NCBI GenBank assembly: GCA_002787235.1
Contig: PCWG01000026.1
Location: 65,278 to 128,564, forward strand
DNA from: Nitrospinae bacterium CG11_big_fil_rev_8_21_14_0_20_45_15
Lineage (GTDB): Bacteria > Nitrospinota > Nitrospinia > Nitrospinales > VA-1
Length of the DNA stretch: 63,287 nucleotides
Direction: 5' to 3'
This document shows, piece after piece, positions 41,806-50,211 of this stretch; position 1 is the stretch's first letter, and every line of letters starts with the position of its first letter. The notes under the pieces were generated by a model. It saw only the letters and a list, made by a program, of their open reading frames with translations, had not been told where the DNA came from and ran no database searches. Both the position numbers and the translations under genes were made by a program.

Positions 41806-44445
41806 ATGACCGGCAATGAACTGAGAAAAGCGTTTCTGAAATTTTTTGAAGATAAAGGGCACACGGTTGTTCCAAGTTATTCTCTGGTTCCGCAAAATGA
41901 TCCTACCTTGATGTTTACCAATGCAGGGATGGTTCAGTTCAAGAATATTTTTCTTGGTGAGGAAAATAGCAGTTTTTCCACCGCCGTATCTTGCCAGAAA
42001 TGTGTGCGCGCAGGAGGCAAACACAACGATCTGGAAATGGTGGGGCGAACGGCGAGGCATCATACTTTTTTTGAAATGCTTGGAAACTTTTCTTTTGGTG
42101 ATTATTTTAAGCGGGAAGCCATCCTATATGCCTGGGAATTCTTGACACAAAATCTGGGTCTTCCTAAAGACAGACTTTATGTTTCGGTATTTAAAGACGA
42201 TGACGATGCTTTTGATTTGTGGAAGACTGAAGTAAACTTTCCCATCGATCGTATCTACCGAATGGGGGAGAAAGATAACTTCTGGGCCATGGGGCCGACC
42301 GGACCCTGCGGACCCTGCTCAGAAATTTTTATCGATCAGGGAGAAACTGCCGGATGTGGAAAACCGGAGTGTGCGGTGGGTTGCGATTGCGATCGGTTTC
42401 TTGAAATTTGGAACCTTGTCTTTATGCAATACGACCGCGATGAAGAGGGCAACCTGACTCCTCTGCCCAAACCCTGCATTGACACGGGTATGGGCTTGGA
42501 AAGATTGACTGCCGTTTTGCAGGGCAGAACAAGCAATTACGATGGCGACCTTTTAATGGGCATCATTAAAGAGACTGCCAAAATCACGCATTGCGAATAT
42601 GGTAAAAATGCAGAGAATGATGTTTCCATACGTGTCATCACCGACCATGCCCGAACCAGTGCCTTTCTCATAGGCGATGGTGTTTTACCCTCCAATGAAG
42701 GAAGAGGTTACGTTTTAAGGCGAATCATTCGTCGCGCTTTACGTCATGGAAATTTGTTGAATCAAAAAGAACCTTTCTTTTACAAAGTTGTGAATCACGT
42801 GGTGAAATCGTTCTCGTCGGTATATCCCAACCTGAACAGTCATGCAGAATTTATAGAAAAGGTCATGCTGAACGAAGAAGAAAGTTTCAGTAATACCTTG
42901 CACCACGGTGCTCAACGTCTTGAAGAGATTTTGTCCCGTCTGGATTCAGAAGGCAAAAAAGAAATTCCGGGCGATGAAATTTTCAAACTTTATGATACTT
43001 ACGGATTCCCCATCGATCTGGTTGAAGAAACCGCAAAGGACAGAGGTTTGAGCCTGGATCGGGCAGGATTTGATAAATCCATGCAGGAACAGAAAGTGAA
43101 GGCCGCCGCATCCTGGAAGGGGTCGGGGGAAAGTGAAATTGGAACACTTTACAACGAATATCTGAAAAAATTTCCAGAAGGCATTGTGTTTGAAGGTTAT
43201 GAAAACAAAACGGGAAAAGGCATTGTTAAAGCCTTATTCAAAAATAAGGTTTCTGTCGAGTTCATAGAAGAAGGTGACATGGCAGAGGTTGCATTGGACA
43301 GAACCCCGTTTTATGGTGAATCGGGTGGGCAAAAGGGGGATGCGGGCATTGCGTATAATGACAACGTGCACCTCATTGTGGAAGACTGCCTGAAACCCTT
43401 GCCCAACCTGATCGTACATAAAGTCAAAGTAAATAAGGGGCAACTCAGGGTAGGGGATGAGTTGACAATGGAAGTCGCAGAAAGCCAGAGAAACGAGACC
43501 GCTCTCAATCATACAGCGACTCATTTACTTCATGCCGCATTGAAAGAAGTGCTGGGCGACCATGTCAAACAAGCAGGGTCTCTGGTAGCCTCCGATCGTT
43601 TGCGATTTGATTACACACACTTCTCCGCCCTCAATGAAAAAGAAAAAAATAAGATAGAAACTCTTGTCAATCAGAAGATTCGTGAAAACATTTCTGTCAG
43701 CACGCGCGTCACTCCCATTGAGGAAGCGATTGCCGAAGGAGCCATGGCCCTGTTTGGAGAGAAATATGGCGACGAAGTTCGAGTGGTCACTGTTCCCGGT
43801 TTCAGCAAAGAGCTTTGCGGCGGGACGCATGCTTCGGCAACAGGAGATATTGGTATATTTTTATTGACTCACGAATCAAGTGTGGCCTCCGGCATTCGGC
43901 GCATCGAAGGTGTGACCGGTCCCACTGCATTTGAAATAGCACGGCGAGAGATGAACCGGCTTTCATCCATCCGCACTTTGCTCAAGGCACAGCAGGAAGA
44001 AGAAGTCGTCAAACTGAAAAAAGTTTTGGAAAAAACGCGTGAGCTGGAAAAAGATGTTGCGGCTCTGAAAGAAAAACTCGTGAGTGGTAAGAGTTCCAAC
44101 TTTTTAGAGGGTGTCGAACAATTCGATGGCTTTTCATTATTGATAAAAAAACTGGAAGATGCGGATGGCAAATCCTTGCGTAATTTTATCGACAACGCAA
44201 AAAATCAATTGGAGTCTTGCATTGTTGTTGCTGGCTCAACCTTGAATGGAAAAGTTTTACTCGCGGCAGGTGTCAGCAAAAATTTATTGGATAAATATCA
44301 CGCAGGTAATATTCTTAAAGAAATTTCTGTGATTGTTGGCGGAAGTGGTGGCGGTCGCCCAGATATGGCGCAGGCGGGTGGAACACAGACGGAAAATTTG
44401 GATAAAGCTCTCAACCGAGTGCGCGAATTACTCGCACCCAAATAG
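41806..44445 (+). CDS. alaS: alanyl-tRNA synthetase
   Basis: 879 residues from ATG 41806, which follows AAAGGA. Class II catalytic core (HHTFFEMLGNFSFGDYFK, GPTGPCGPCSEIF, GMGLERLTAVLQG). The editing domain has the zinc ligands HTATHLLH near 565 and CGGTHASATGDIG near 665. After a coiled region the DHHA1 C-terminal domain has GGSGGGRPDMAQAGG. It charges tRNA-Ala and clears Ser/Gly mischarging. A normal full-length enzyme. Confidence 0.95.
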   Translation: MTGNELRKAFLKFFEDKGHTVVPSYSLVPQNDPTLMFTNAGMVQFKNIFLGEENSSFSTAVSCQKCVRAGGKHNDLEMVGRTARHHTFFEMLGNFSFGDYFKREAILYAWEFLTQNLGLPKDRLYVSVFKDDDDAFDLWKTEVNFPIDRIYRMGEKDNFWAMGPTGPCGPCSEIFIDQGETAGCGKPECAVGCDCDRFLEIWNLVFMQYDRDEEGNLTPLPKPCIDTGMGLERLTAVLQGRTSNYDGDLLMGIIKETAKITHCEYGKNAENDVSIRVITDHARTSAFLIGDGVLPSNEGRGYVLRRIIRRALRHGNLLNQKEPFFYKVVNHVVKSFSSVYPNLNSHAEFIEKVMLNEEESFSNTLHHGAQRLEEILSRLDSEGKKEIPGDEIFKLYDTYGFPIDLVEETAKDRGLSLDRAGFDKSMQEQKVKAAASWKGSGESEIGTLYNEYLKKFPEGIVFEGYENKTGKGIVKALFKNKVSVEFIEEGDMAEVALDRTPFYGESGGQKGDAGIAYNDNVHLIVEDCLKPLPNLIVHKVKVNKGQLRVGDELTMEVAESQRNETALNHTATHLLHAALKEVLGDHVKQAGSLVASDRLRFDYTHFSALNEKEKNKIETLVNQKIRENISVSTRVTPIEEAIAEGAMALFGEKYGDEVRVVTVPGFSKELCGGTHASATGDIGIFLLTHESSVASGIRRIEGVTGPTAFEIARREMNRLSSIRTLLKAQQEEEVVKLKKVLEKTRELEKDVAALKEKLVSGKSSNFLEGVEQFDGFSLLIKKLEDADGKSLRNFIDNAKNQLESCIVVAGSTLNGKVLLAAGVSKNLLDKYHAGNILKEISVIVGGSGGGRPDMAQAGGTQTENLDKALNRVRELLAPK

Positions 44446-44511
44446 AAATATCAGGTAGTTTGAAAATAGTTAACAATAACTCTAAACCTAACAACTCATA
44501 GGTGACTCTAT

Positions 44512-44886
44512 ATGGAAAAAATGGAAGTAGCACAAGAGCCAGAAGAAGTTGTAGTAGATCCTAAAAAAGTAGAATTAGAGAAACAGTGGAAAGCCATCGT
44601 TGTGAAAGCCGTGACCAACGACGATTATAAACGTGAGTTGGTTGAGGATCCCATCAAGAAAATGACAGAAGAAGGCTTGCCTTTACCTGAAGGTGTGGAC
44701 TTTCGCAAAACAGGTAAAGACCTTGATGTAAGGGTTCAGCTTATCCCCCCCGCACAAGCGAGTGAGGAATTGAAAACATATATCCGCTGGCTGGCATTGC
44801 GTCTGGAAATGATACACGAATTTGGTCAAAACCATCAAAAAGTGGGGCTCATTTCGGCCGCTCCCGGAGAAGATGAAGACGTTTAA
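44512..44886 (+). CDS. orphan NHLP-leader-type (nitrile-hydratase-alpha-like) peptide
   Basis: 124 residues, ATG 44512 with AGGTGA six bases upstream. Residues about 20-80 match the NHLP leader pattern of RiPP precursors (TIGR03793): a helix LEKQWKAIVVKAVTNDDYK, the L-x-x-D-P-x-K-x-x-x-E-E-G turn (ELVEDPIKK, TEEGLPLPEGV) and a closing strand DVRVQLIPP. The remaining 44 residues have no Cys, no GG cleavage motif and few Ser/Thr, so this is not an obvious lanthipeptide or azole core. No maturase or transporter gene adjoins. It could be a stand-alone nitrile-hydratase-derived domain. Confidence 0.6.
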   Translation: MEKMEVAQEPEEVVVDPKKVELEKQWKAIVVKAVTNDDYKRELVEDPIKKMTEEGLPLPEGVDFRKTGKDLDVRVQLIPPAQASEELKTYIRWLALRLEMIHEFGQNHQKVGLISAAPGEDEDV

Positions 44887-44945
44887 CTTTTTTAAGCAGG
44901 GCATTTTCTTATGTCCTGCCTGTGTTAATAGTCAACGGGTTATCG

Positions 44946-45401
44946 CTAACGGCTGTTTTTCATAGCCTGGTCGATTTCCCGTTTGGCTTGACGCTCTTTG
45001 ATGGCTTCTCTTTTGTCGTGTTGTTTTTTACTTTTTGCAAGAGAGATTTCGACCTTTACCTTGCCGTCCTTGAAGTAGAGTTTCAAAGGAATGATGTTCC
45101 AGCCTTGCTCCTGAAATTTTCCGGTGAGACGGTTGATTTCTTTTTTGTGTAGCAATAGTTTGCGCTTCCGCAAAGGATTGCTATTGAGATGATAGGCAGG
45201 ATCGTAGGGGCTGATATGGCAATTGATGATCCAAACCTCACCACGTTCTACACTGGCATAACTGTCAGAGAGATTGGCCTTCCCTGCGCGCAGGGACTTG
45301 ACCTCGGGGCCGCGCAAGACGATCCCGGCTTCCATGCTCTCTTCAATGAAATAATCGTGCCGTGCCTTCTTGTTTTGGCAGATGATATTTACTTCGCTCA
45401 T
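44946..45401 (-). CDS. smpB: SsrA-binding protein SmpB
   Basis: 151 residues: the OB-fold with NKKARHDYFIEESMEAGIVL, GPEVKSLRAGKANLSDSY and the RKRKLLLHKKEI strand, then a basic, disordered C-terminal tail (KSKKQHDKREAIKERQ) that folds in the decoding centre. It loads tmRNA on stalled ribosomes. The ssrA gene is not in the window. It follows the SAM-hydroxide adenosyltransferase-family gene by 5 bp in the same orientation. Confidence 0.94.
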   Translation of the reverse strand: MSEVNIICQNKKARHDYFIEESMEAGIVLRGPEVKSLRAGKANLSDSYASVERGEVWIINCHISPYDPAYHLNSNPLRKRKLLLHKKEINRLTGKFQEQGWNIIPLKLYFKDGKVKVEISLAKSKKQHDKREAIKERQAKREIDQAMKNSR

Positions 45402-45406
45402 TTTTC

Positions 45407-46195
45407 TTAATGCTTTTCGGTGAGGGTTACGGTTGTTCCAACCTTTAGTTTCAACTTTTTTTCAGCGTTCCCTCGATTGCAAAAAATCTCCAGGACGGAA
45501 GTGCTATTGATCAAACAAGCACCCGTATTGGGCCGGGCTTCGTTATAACATGAAAAAGGGCCCGCAATTTTTTTCCCTCCGATGCGTACTATCAGCTCTG
45601 ACGAAGGTGGAAAATTCTTTACAATATCATTTTGAAGAATATTGGTCGCCAAATTGCCAAACCGATCTATGGCGATCACCTCTCCTGTCAACTGCCCCTT
45701 ATCTGTTTTGATCTTTGGAATGTCTAACAGGATGGGATCGTAGATTTGCGTTCCCATCATTGGTAGCGGAGTTCCTTTCGCGATCCAGGCAGAGACCGGT
45801 GCAAAAACGTCGCGCCCATGGAAGGTGCCGGATACATTTTTCATGAAATACTTCGGTTTGTCCAGCGCGTATATTTTACTTTTTTCGTTTAAGACGGTGC
45901 TTAATATACCGTTGTCTGGCGCGACAAAAAAATGGCCATCGCTTTTGACTGCTAGAGCACGCCGGTTGCTACCCACGCCGGGGTCGACAACAGCAAGGTG
46001 AACACTGCCTTTGGGAAACCATTGGGCCGAAGCACTGAGGACCCGAGCGGCTTGCAAAATGTTTTGCGCCTCAATCTCATGACTCAGGTCAACAATCCGG
46101 GTTTTAGGAGAGATGCCAAGAATAACCGCTTTCATAATGCCGACAAAGGGATCGATAGTCCCAAAATCAGTCGTAAGACTTATGAGGCCAGACAT
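45407..46195 (-). CDS. SAM hydroxide adenosyltransferase family (DUF62) protein
   Basis: 262 residues with the family marks SLTTDFGTIDPFVGIMK, the conserved VVDPGVGSNRR turn, APDNGILS and the second-domain GEVIAIDRFGNLATNI. The family hydrolyses S-adenosylmethionine to adenosine and methionine using hydroxide, and is related to fluorinase. Length is normal. The start codon overlaps the mtaB stop by 16 bp, giving an operon mtaB - this gene - smpB. Confidence 0.88.
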   Translation of the reverse strand: MSGLISLTTDFGTIDPFVGIMKAVILGISPKTRIVDLSHEIEAQNILQAARVLSASAQWFPKGSVHLAVVDPGVGSNRRALAVKSDGHFFVAPDNGILSTVLNEKSKIYALDKPKYFMKNVSGTFHGRDVFAPVSAWIAKGTPLPMMGTQIYDPILLDIPKIKTDKGQLTGEVIAIDRFGNLATNILQNDIVKNFPPSSELIVRIGGKKIAGPFSCYNEARPNTGACLINSTSVLEIFCNRGNAEKKLKLKVGTTVTLTEKH

Positions 46196-47514
46196 GCATG
46201 GACCTGAGATTCATCGACTTTCGTTATCTGTACAGAAACCAGTTGATTTTTTAGGGCATCGTCTCCTTCAAATACGACGGGAATGTAATGTTCCGTATGT
46301 CCCTTGAGCAATCCGTCACGTGTTCTTTGCATTTCAGTCAGAACAGTGACGGTTTGGTTGAGAAAATTTTGTCGATAGTTGAAAGCCTTTTGGTCGGCAA
46401 TAGCGTTCAAAATTCGATTGCGCTCTTTCTTGATATTTTTTGGAATGAGATTGTCGAAGTCATAAGCTTCCGTGCCTTCTCTCGCCGAATACGTGAAAGC
46501 ATGCAGATAGGTGAAAGGCAACTGTTCGATCAGCTTGCGCGTATTTTCAAAACGATCGTCCGTTTCGCCGGGGAACCCGACGATGACATCGGCCCCAAGA
46601 GCGAGGTTCGGGATTCTGTCGCAGGCTTTGCCGACTATATCAAGATACTGTTGAACGTTATAATTACGTCGCATCTGTTCTAAAATAGAGTCGTCTCCAC
46701 TTTGCAGAGGAATATGAAAATGCGGACAAATTTTATCGTTCTCTGCGATCATTGCAATCAAATCGTCGTCGATCTCCATAGGGTTGATCGAGCTCAAACG
46801 CACTCTGAAATCGCCCCTAATTGCAAGTATGTCGCGGACAAGAGAGGAGAAAGTCTCAGGTGTCGAAAAATCCATTCCCCAGGTTCCCAGATTGATGCCG
46901 GTCAAGGTGATTTCTTTGTATCCCGCCTCTATCGCGCATACCACGTTGCTCAGAATATTGCTACGCGAGTCACTCAGTGATTTGCCGCGAGCCCGAACGA
47001 CCGTACAGAATGAACATTTCTCATCGCAACCGGTCTGTACTTTTATGAAAGCTTTTGTTCTCCCCTGAAAAGTGGAAACAGGGAGAGCCTTGAAAGTTCG
47101 TGGCGCGTGAATATCGCTCATCACAATTTCAACAGCAACACTGTTATTTTCTTCCAGTCGGGTAAGTTTTTTCTTGATGACTTCAGCAATTTCAAGTTTG
47201 TTGGCATTGCCCAGGACGACATCCAACCCTTCAAGTTTTGCTGAAGACTCTGGATTGAGCTGAGCGTAACAGCCTGTAAAGACAACGATCGCCTTATCAT
47301 TGATAGCAAGAGATTTTTTTATGGCCATGCGCGAGCTTTGATCGCTTTTTTGTGTGACAGTGCAAGTATTCACAACATAGATATCAGCTTTTTCTTCAGC
47401 TGAAACAATAGAGAAACCATCCTGTTCAAGTAGAGATTGCATCTCAGCCGTATCGTTCTGATTGGTTCTGCAACCCAGAGTCGCGAAAGCGACTTTATTT
47501 TTTTTCCTTTTCAT
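46180..47514 (-). CDS. mtaB: tRNA t6A37 methylthiotransferase MtaB
   Basis: 444 residues from ATG 47514 (a TTG at 47526 adds four). The N-terminal UPF0004 domain has three cluster cysteines (TLGCRTNQND, VNTCTVT, TGCYAQ). The radical-SAM domain has CxxxCxxC in TGCDEKCSFCTVVRARG, and a C-terminal TRAM-like domain closes the protein. The CRTNQ-type first motif and lack of MiaB-specific stretches point to MtaB, which makes ms2t6A at position 37. It is the first gene of the mtaB - DUF62 - smpB operon. Confidence 0.88.
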   Translation of the reverse strand: MKRKKNKVAFATLGCRTNQNDTAEMQSLLEQDGFSIVSAEEKADIYVVNTCTVTQKSDQSSRMAIKKSLAINDKAIVVFTGCYAQLNPESSAKLEGLDVVLGNANKLEIAEVIKKKLTRLEENNSVAVEIVMSDIHAPRTFKALPVSTFQGRTKAFIKVQTGCDEKCSFCTVVRARGKSLSDSRSNILSNVVCAIEAGYKEITLTGINLGTWGMDFSTPETFSSLVRDILAIRGDFRVRLSSINPMEIDDDLIAMIAENDKICPHFHIPLQSGDDSILEQMRRNYNVQQYLDIVGKACDRIPNLALGADVIVGFPGETDDRFENTRKLIEQLPFTYLHAFTYSAREGTEAYDFDNLIPKNIKKERNRILNAIADQKAFNYRQNFLNQTVTVLTEMQRTRDGLLKGHTEHYIPVVFEGDDALKNQLVSVQITKVDESQVHACLAS

Positions 47515-47833
47515 CTTTTTACTCAATGTGATGGTTTAAAAAAGATTCTTCGCCTGCGGCTCGAAAAATTCTAATCACAATGCAAGCCTGAAATTGCCTA
47601 AGCTTAGCGCTCTGTTCCATTGTTGCGCAATATAAAATCTGGGGATCTGCATCAACAAAAATTTTATGTGAAAATTTCAATTTTTTTAATGGTTTGTGAA
47701 AGTAGTGCGATATGGCTCTTGACCGACTTCGAGAGGTTTGTTAGTATCCACTCATCGCTAAAACGTAATTGCTTTTGCCGTTCAAAGTATGGGGTGTTTT
47801 TTCCCCAATTCTCTTTTTCTTAGGTATCCGCGC
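47515..47833 (+). other. divergent intergenic region between mtaB and the Fis-like gene
   Basis: Holds a good promoter for the rightward genes: TTGACC at 47719-47724, a 17-bp spacer, TAGTAT at 47742-47747. A small GGGG/CCCC hairpin near 47790-47805 lies in the resulting leader. No gene is visible. Confidence 0.5.
47719..47747 (+). promoter_or_regulatory. sigma-70-like promoter of the Fis-like/glmU operon
   Basis: TTGACC (-35), exactly 17 bp, TAGTAT (-10), about 87 bp ahead of ATG 47834. Confidence 0.55.
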
Positions 47834-48103
47834 ATGATGGATGAAGTAGAACGAAAAGCTCTTTCCTTCCTTGAAAAATGGCTTCACAAAACCGTAAAAG
47901 ATTATGTTGTTCACATGAATGGCGACCAGAACGGACGTCTGCATGAGACAATTGTAGGTGGTATTGAAAAACCTCTGGTTGAAATGGTTTTGAAACAAGT
48001 CAATGGTAACAAAACACAAGCGGCAAACATTCTTGGTATCAATCGCAATACACTGAGAAGAAAAATCCAGGACCATAAAATCAAATGGGAGAAAGAAGCC
48101 TAG
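47834..48103 (+). CDS. fis: Fis-family small DNA-binding protein
   Basis: 89 residues from ATG 47834. After an N-terminal helix (EVERKALSFLEKWL), the C-terminal Fis HTH occupies about 50-86 (LVEMVLKQVNGNKTQAANI then GINRNTLRRKIQ). This is close to the HTH ending the NtrC-like protein encoded near 8.7 kb. It may be a nucleoid-type Fis or a trimmed activator tail. It overlaps the following GlmU-like gene by 19 bp, so their translation is coupled. Confidence 0.75.
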   Translation: MMDEVERKALSFLEKWLHKTVKDYVVHMNGDQNGRLHETIVGGIEKPLVEMVLKQVNGNKTQAANILGINRNTLRRKIQDHKIKWEKEA

Positions 48104-48831
48104 CAGTTGTCGCGCTGGCGGCAGGCAAGGGTACGCGTTTGAACTCGTCCCTGGCAAAAGTTCTGCAACCACTTGCGGGGCGTCCGCTCCTGCACCATGT
48201 CCTGAGCACTTTGGAGCCCTTGCACCCAGACCCTTTGATCGTTGTGGTTGGCTATCAGGCCGATCGTGTCAAAAGTGCTTTCTTCAAGGATTGGCCGCAT
48301 CTACAGTATGTCATTCAAGAAGAGCAGTTGGGGACAGGCCATGCCGCTTTGCAGGCTGAGAAAGCCTTGCAAGATTTTTCAGGCGATTTATTGATTGTCT
48401 GCGGTGACATGCCTTTTATCACGACACAGTCTCTGCAACGTCTGGTGGATGAACGACGCAAGGGCTATGTGGGTGTTGTGATGACTTTTAAAGACAGCGA
48501 GAACGCCGATTTTGGAAGGATTATCCGTGCCAGCAATGGTGACCTGCTTCGTATTGTTGAGCACAAAGACGCAACCGTTGAGGAGAAAAAAGTTGACGAA
48601 TTTAATGCAGGCGTTTATTGTTTTCAAAAGGGTTTGTTGTTTGAAGCTCTAAAGAATTTAGAGACAGGCAACGCTCAGAATGAGTATTATTTGACCGACA
48701 CGATCGAATGGCTTAAGAAAATGGGCCATGCAGTTTCAGCATTGATGATTGAAGATTCACAAGAAGTTTTTGGAATCAATTCACAAGAAGATCTGGCGCG
48801 TGCTGAGCAAATTGCAAAAAGTCATCTCTGA
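48085..48831 (+). CDS. GlmU-type N-acetylglucosamine-1-phosphate uridyltransferase domain, no acetyltransferase half
   Basis: 248 residues equal to the N-terminal half of bacterial GlmU: VALAAGKGTRLNS signature loop, KVLQPLAGRPLLHHV, QEEQLGTGHAAL, CGDMPFI and EFNAGVYCF. The left-handed beta-helix acetyltransferase half is absent; the protein stops after the pyrophosphorylase domain. It should form UDP-sugar from UTP and GlcNAc-1-P or a related sugar. The gene overlaps fis by 19 bp and is followed by a full archaeal-type sugar nucleotidyltransferase and glmS. Confidence 0.82.
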   Translation: MGERSLAVVALAAGKGTRLNSSLAKVLQPLAGRPLLHHVLSTLEPLHPDPLIVVVGYQADRVKSAFFKDWPHLQYVIQEEQLGTGHAALQAEKALQDFSGDLLIVCGDMPFITTQSLQRLVDERRKGYVGVVMTFKDSENADFGRIIRASNGDLLRIVEHKDATVEEKKVDEFNAGVYCFQKGLLFEALKNLETGNAQNEYYLTDTIEWLKKMGHAVSALMIEDSQEVFGINSQEDLARAEQIAKSHL

Positions 48832-48958
48832 AAATTCTGGAGTCAGATCCGTTGATCTCTTACTAAGTGAATAGCATCCGTCAAAAAGGTATTTCTCATT
48901 CCGTTTATAAAAGCTTCCTTTTTATTTCCCTAATTCACACCCTGGCAGACTTTAAAAA

Positions 48959-50161
48959 ATGAAAGCTGTTATTCTCGCCGCCGGAAAAGGCACCAACCTG
49001 AGTCCCATCACTACGACGCGTCCGCTCCCAATGATAGGACTTGCGGGTAGTACCTTGTTCGACAATACTCTGGACTTGTTAAAAAAGTCAGGCATCAACG
49101 ATGTCTTCGTTGTTGTCGGCCATCAAAAAGAAAAATTGATTGCGCGGATCAATGACAATAACCGCAACGGCCTCAATCTTCATTACATTATTCAAAGCAA
49201 AAATGAAGCGATCGGTCGCGCCGTGTTGCAGGCGAAAAGCAAGATTTCACCCGGCGAATATTTTTTATTGATTTATGGCGATACCATCACGTCAGAGAAT
49301 CTATTTGCCAAGGCTCAGCAATCCTTTCATACCTTTAAATGTCCTATCGCTTCCATTTGTCTGCCGCCGTCGAACGAAATGTTCGGCAATGTATTTTTGA
49401 ACGCACAAATGAAGATCACTCAGATCATAGAAAAACCAAAGGGTGATAATTTAGGCAATTACGTTTTATCCGGTGCCTTTGTTTTACCAGAATCCTTTTT
49501 TTCCTTATTGGAAAAAAACGGCCGCAATATGGAGAAAGCCCTCAAAAGTCTTGTCGCAGAAGGCAATTTGATGGCTTCGATGTGGGAAGATGGTTGGCTG
49601 GACATCGTGTATCCCTGGCATATTCTCGAAGCCAACAAGATGTTGATGGATTCCTGGAACGAGTCATCCATAGCAAAATCAGCCGTACTGGAAGCCAATG
49701 TAACGATTCAGGGGGTTGCGCACATTGCCGAAGGCGCGGTGATCAAGGCGGGTGCGGTACTGGAAGGCCCTTGTTCTATTGGCGAAGGAAGTTATATCGG
49801 AAACAATTCCCTGATTCGAAGTTACACTTCTTTGGGTGCCAATTGTTCCGTCGGTTACGGTGTCGAATTGAAAAATTGTGTCATTCTCGACCGGACTCGC
49901 GTCGGTCGTTTGTCCTTTATAGGTGATAGCGTGTTGGGCGAAAACGTCGATTTTGGTGCGGGATCAATGACCGTGAACCGTAATCTGGACTGGACACCCA
50001 TCACAGTAAAGATAGGCAATCAAAACGTTTCATCTGGATTGACCAAATTGGGTGCCTTTGTCGGTGACAATGTGGTTGTCGGTGCAGGCAATATGATAAA
50101 ACCAGGAACTTCTGTTGCCCCAGGAAAAATTCTTCCCGCCTGCTATTCAGTGACAGATTGA
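48959..50161 (+). CDS. archaeal-type bifunctional sugar-1-P nucleotidylyltransferase/acetyltransferase (GlmU-like)
   Basis: 400 residues. Residues 1-225 form a nucleotidyltransferase domain (VILAAGKGTNLSP, TRPLPMIGLAG, IYGDTIT, IIEKPKG, DGWLDIVYPWHIL). Residues about 245-400 form a left-handed beta-helix with hexapeptide repeats and the GAGSMTVN and SSGLTKLGAFVGDN stretches of GlcN-1-P acetyltransferases. The fold order matches the Sulfolobus ST0452-like group rather than E. coli GlmU. It can supply the acetyltransferase step that the preceding gene lacks. It is 50 bp ahead of glmS. Confidence 0.8.
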   Translation: MKAVILAAGKGTNLSPITTTRPLPMIGLAGSTLFDNTLDLLKKSGINDVFVVVGHQKEKLIARINDNNRNGLNLHYIIQSKNEAIGRAVLQAKSKISPGEYFLLIYGDTITSENLFAKAQQSFHTFKCPIASICLPPSNEMFGNVFLNAQMKITQIIEKPKGDNLGNYVLSGAFVLPESFFSLLEKNGRNMEKALKSLVAEGNLMASMWEDGWLDIVYPWHILEANKMLMDSWNESSIAKSAVLEANVTIQGVAHIAEGAVIKAGAVLEGPCSIGEGSYIGNNSLIRSYTSLGANCSVGYGVELKNCVILDRTRVGRLSFIGDSVLGENVDFGAGSMTVNRNLDWTPITVKIGNQNVSSGLTKLGAFVGDNVVVGAGNMIKPGTSVAPGKILPACYSVTD

Positions 50162-50211
50162 ACTATACAGGATTATTTTTATGATTTTAAACAGGATTGC
50201 AATGGCGGATT

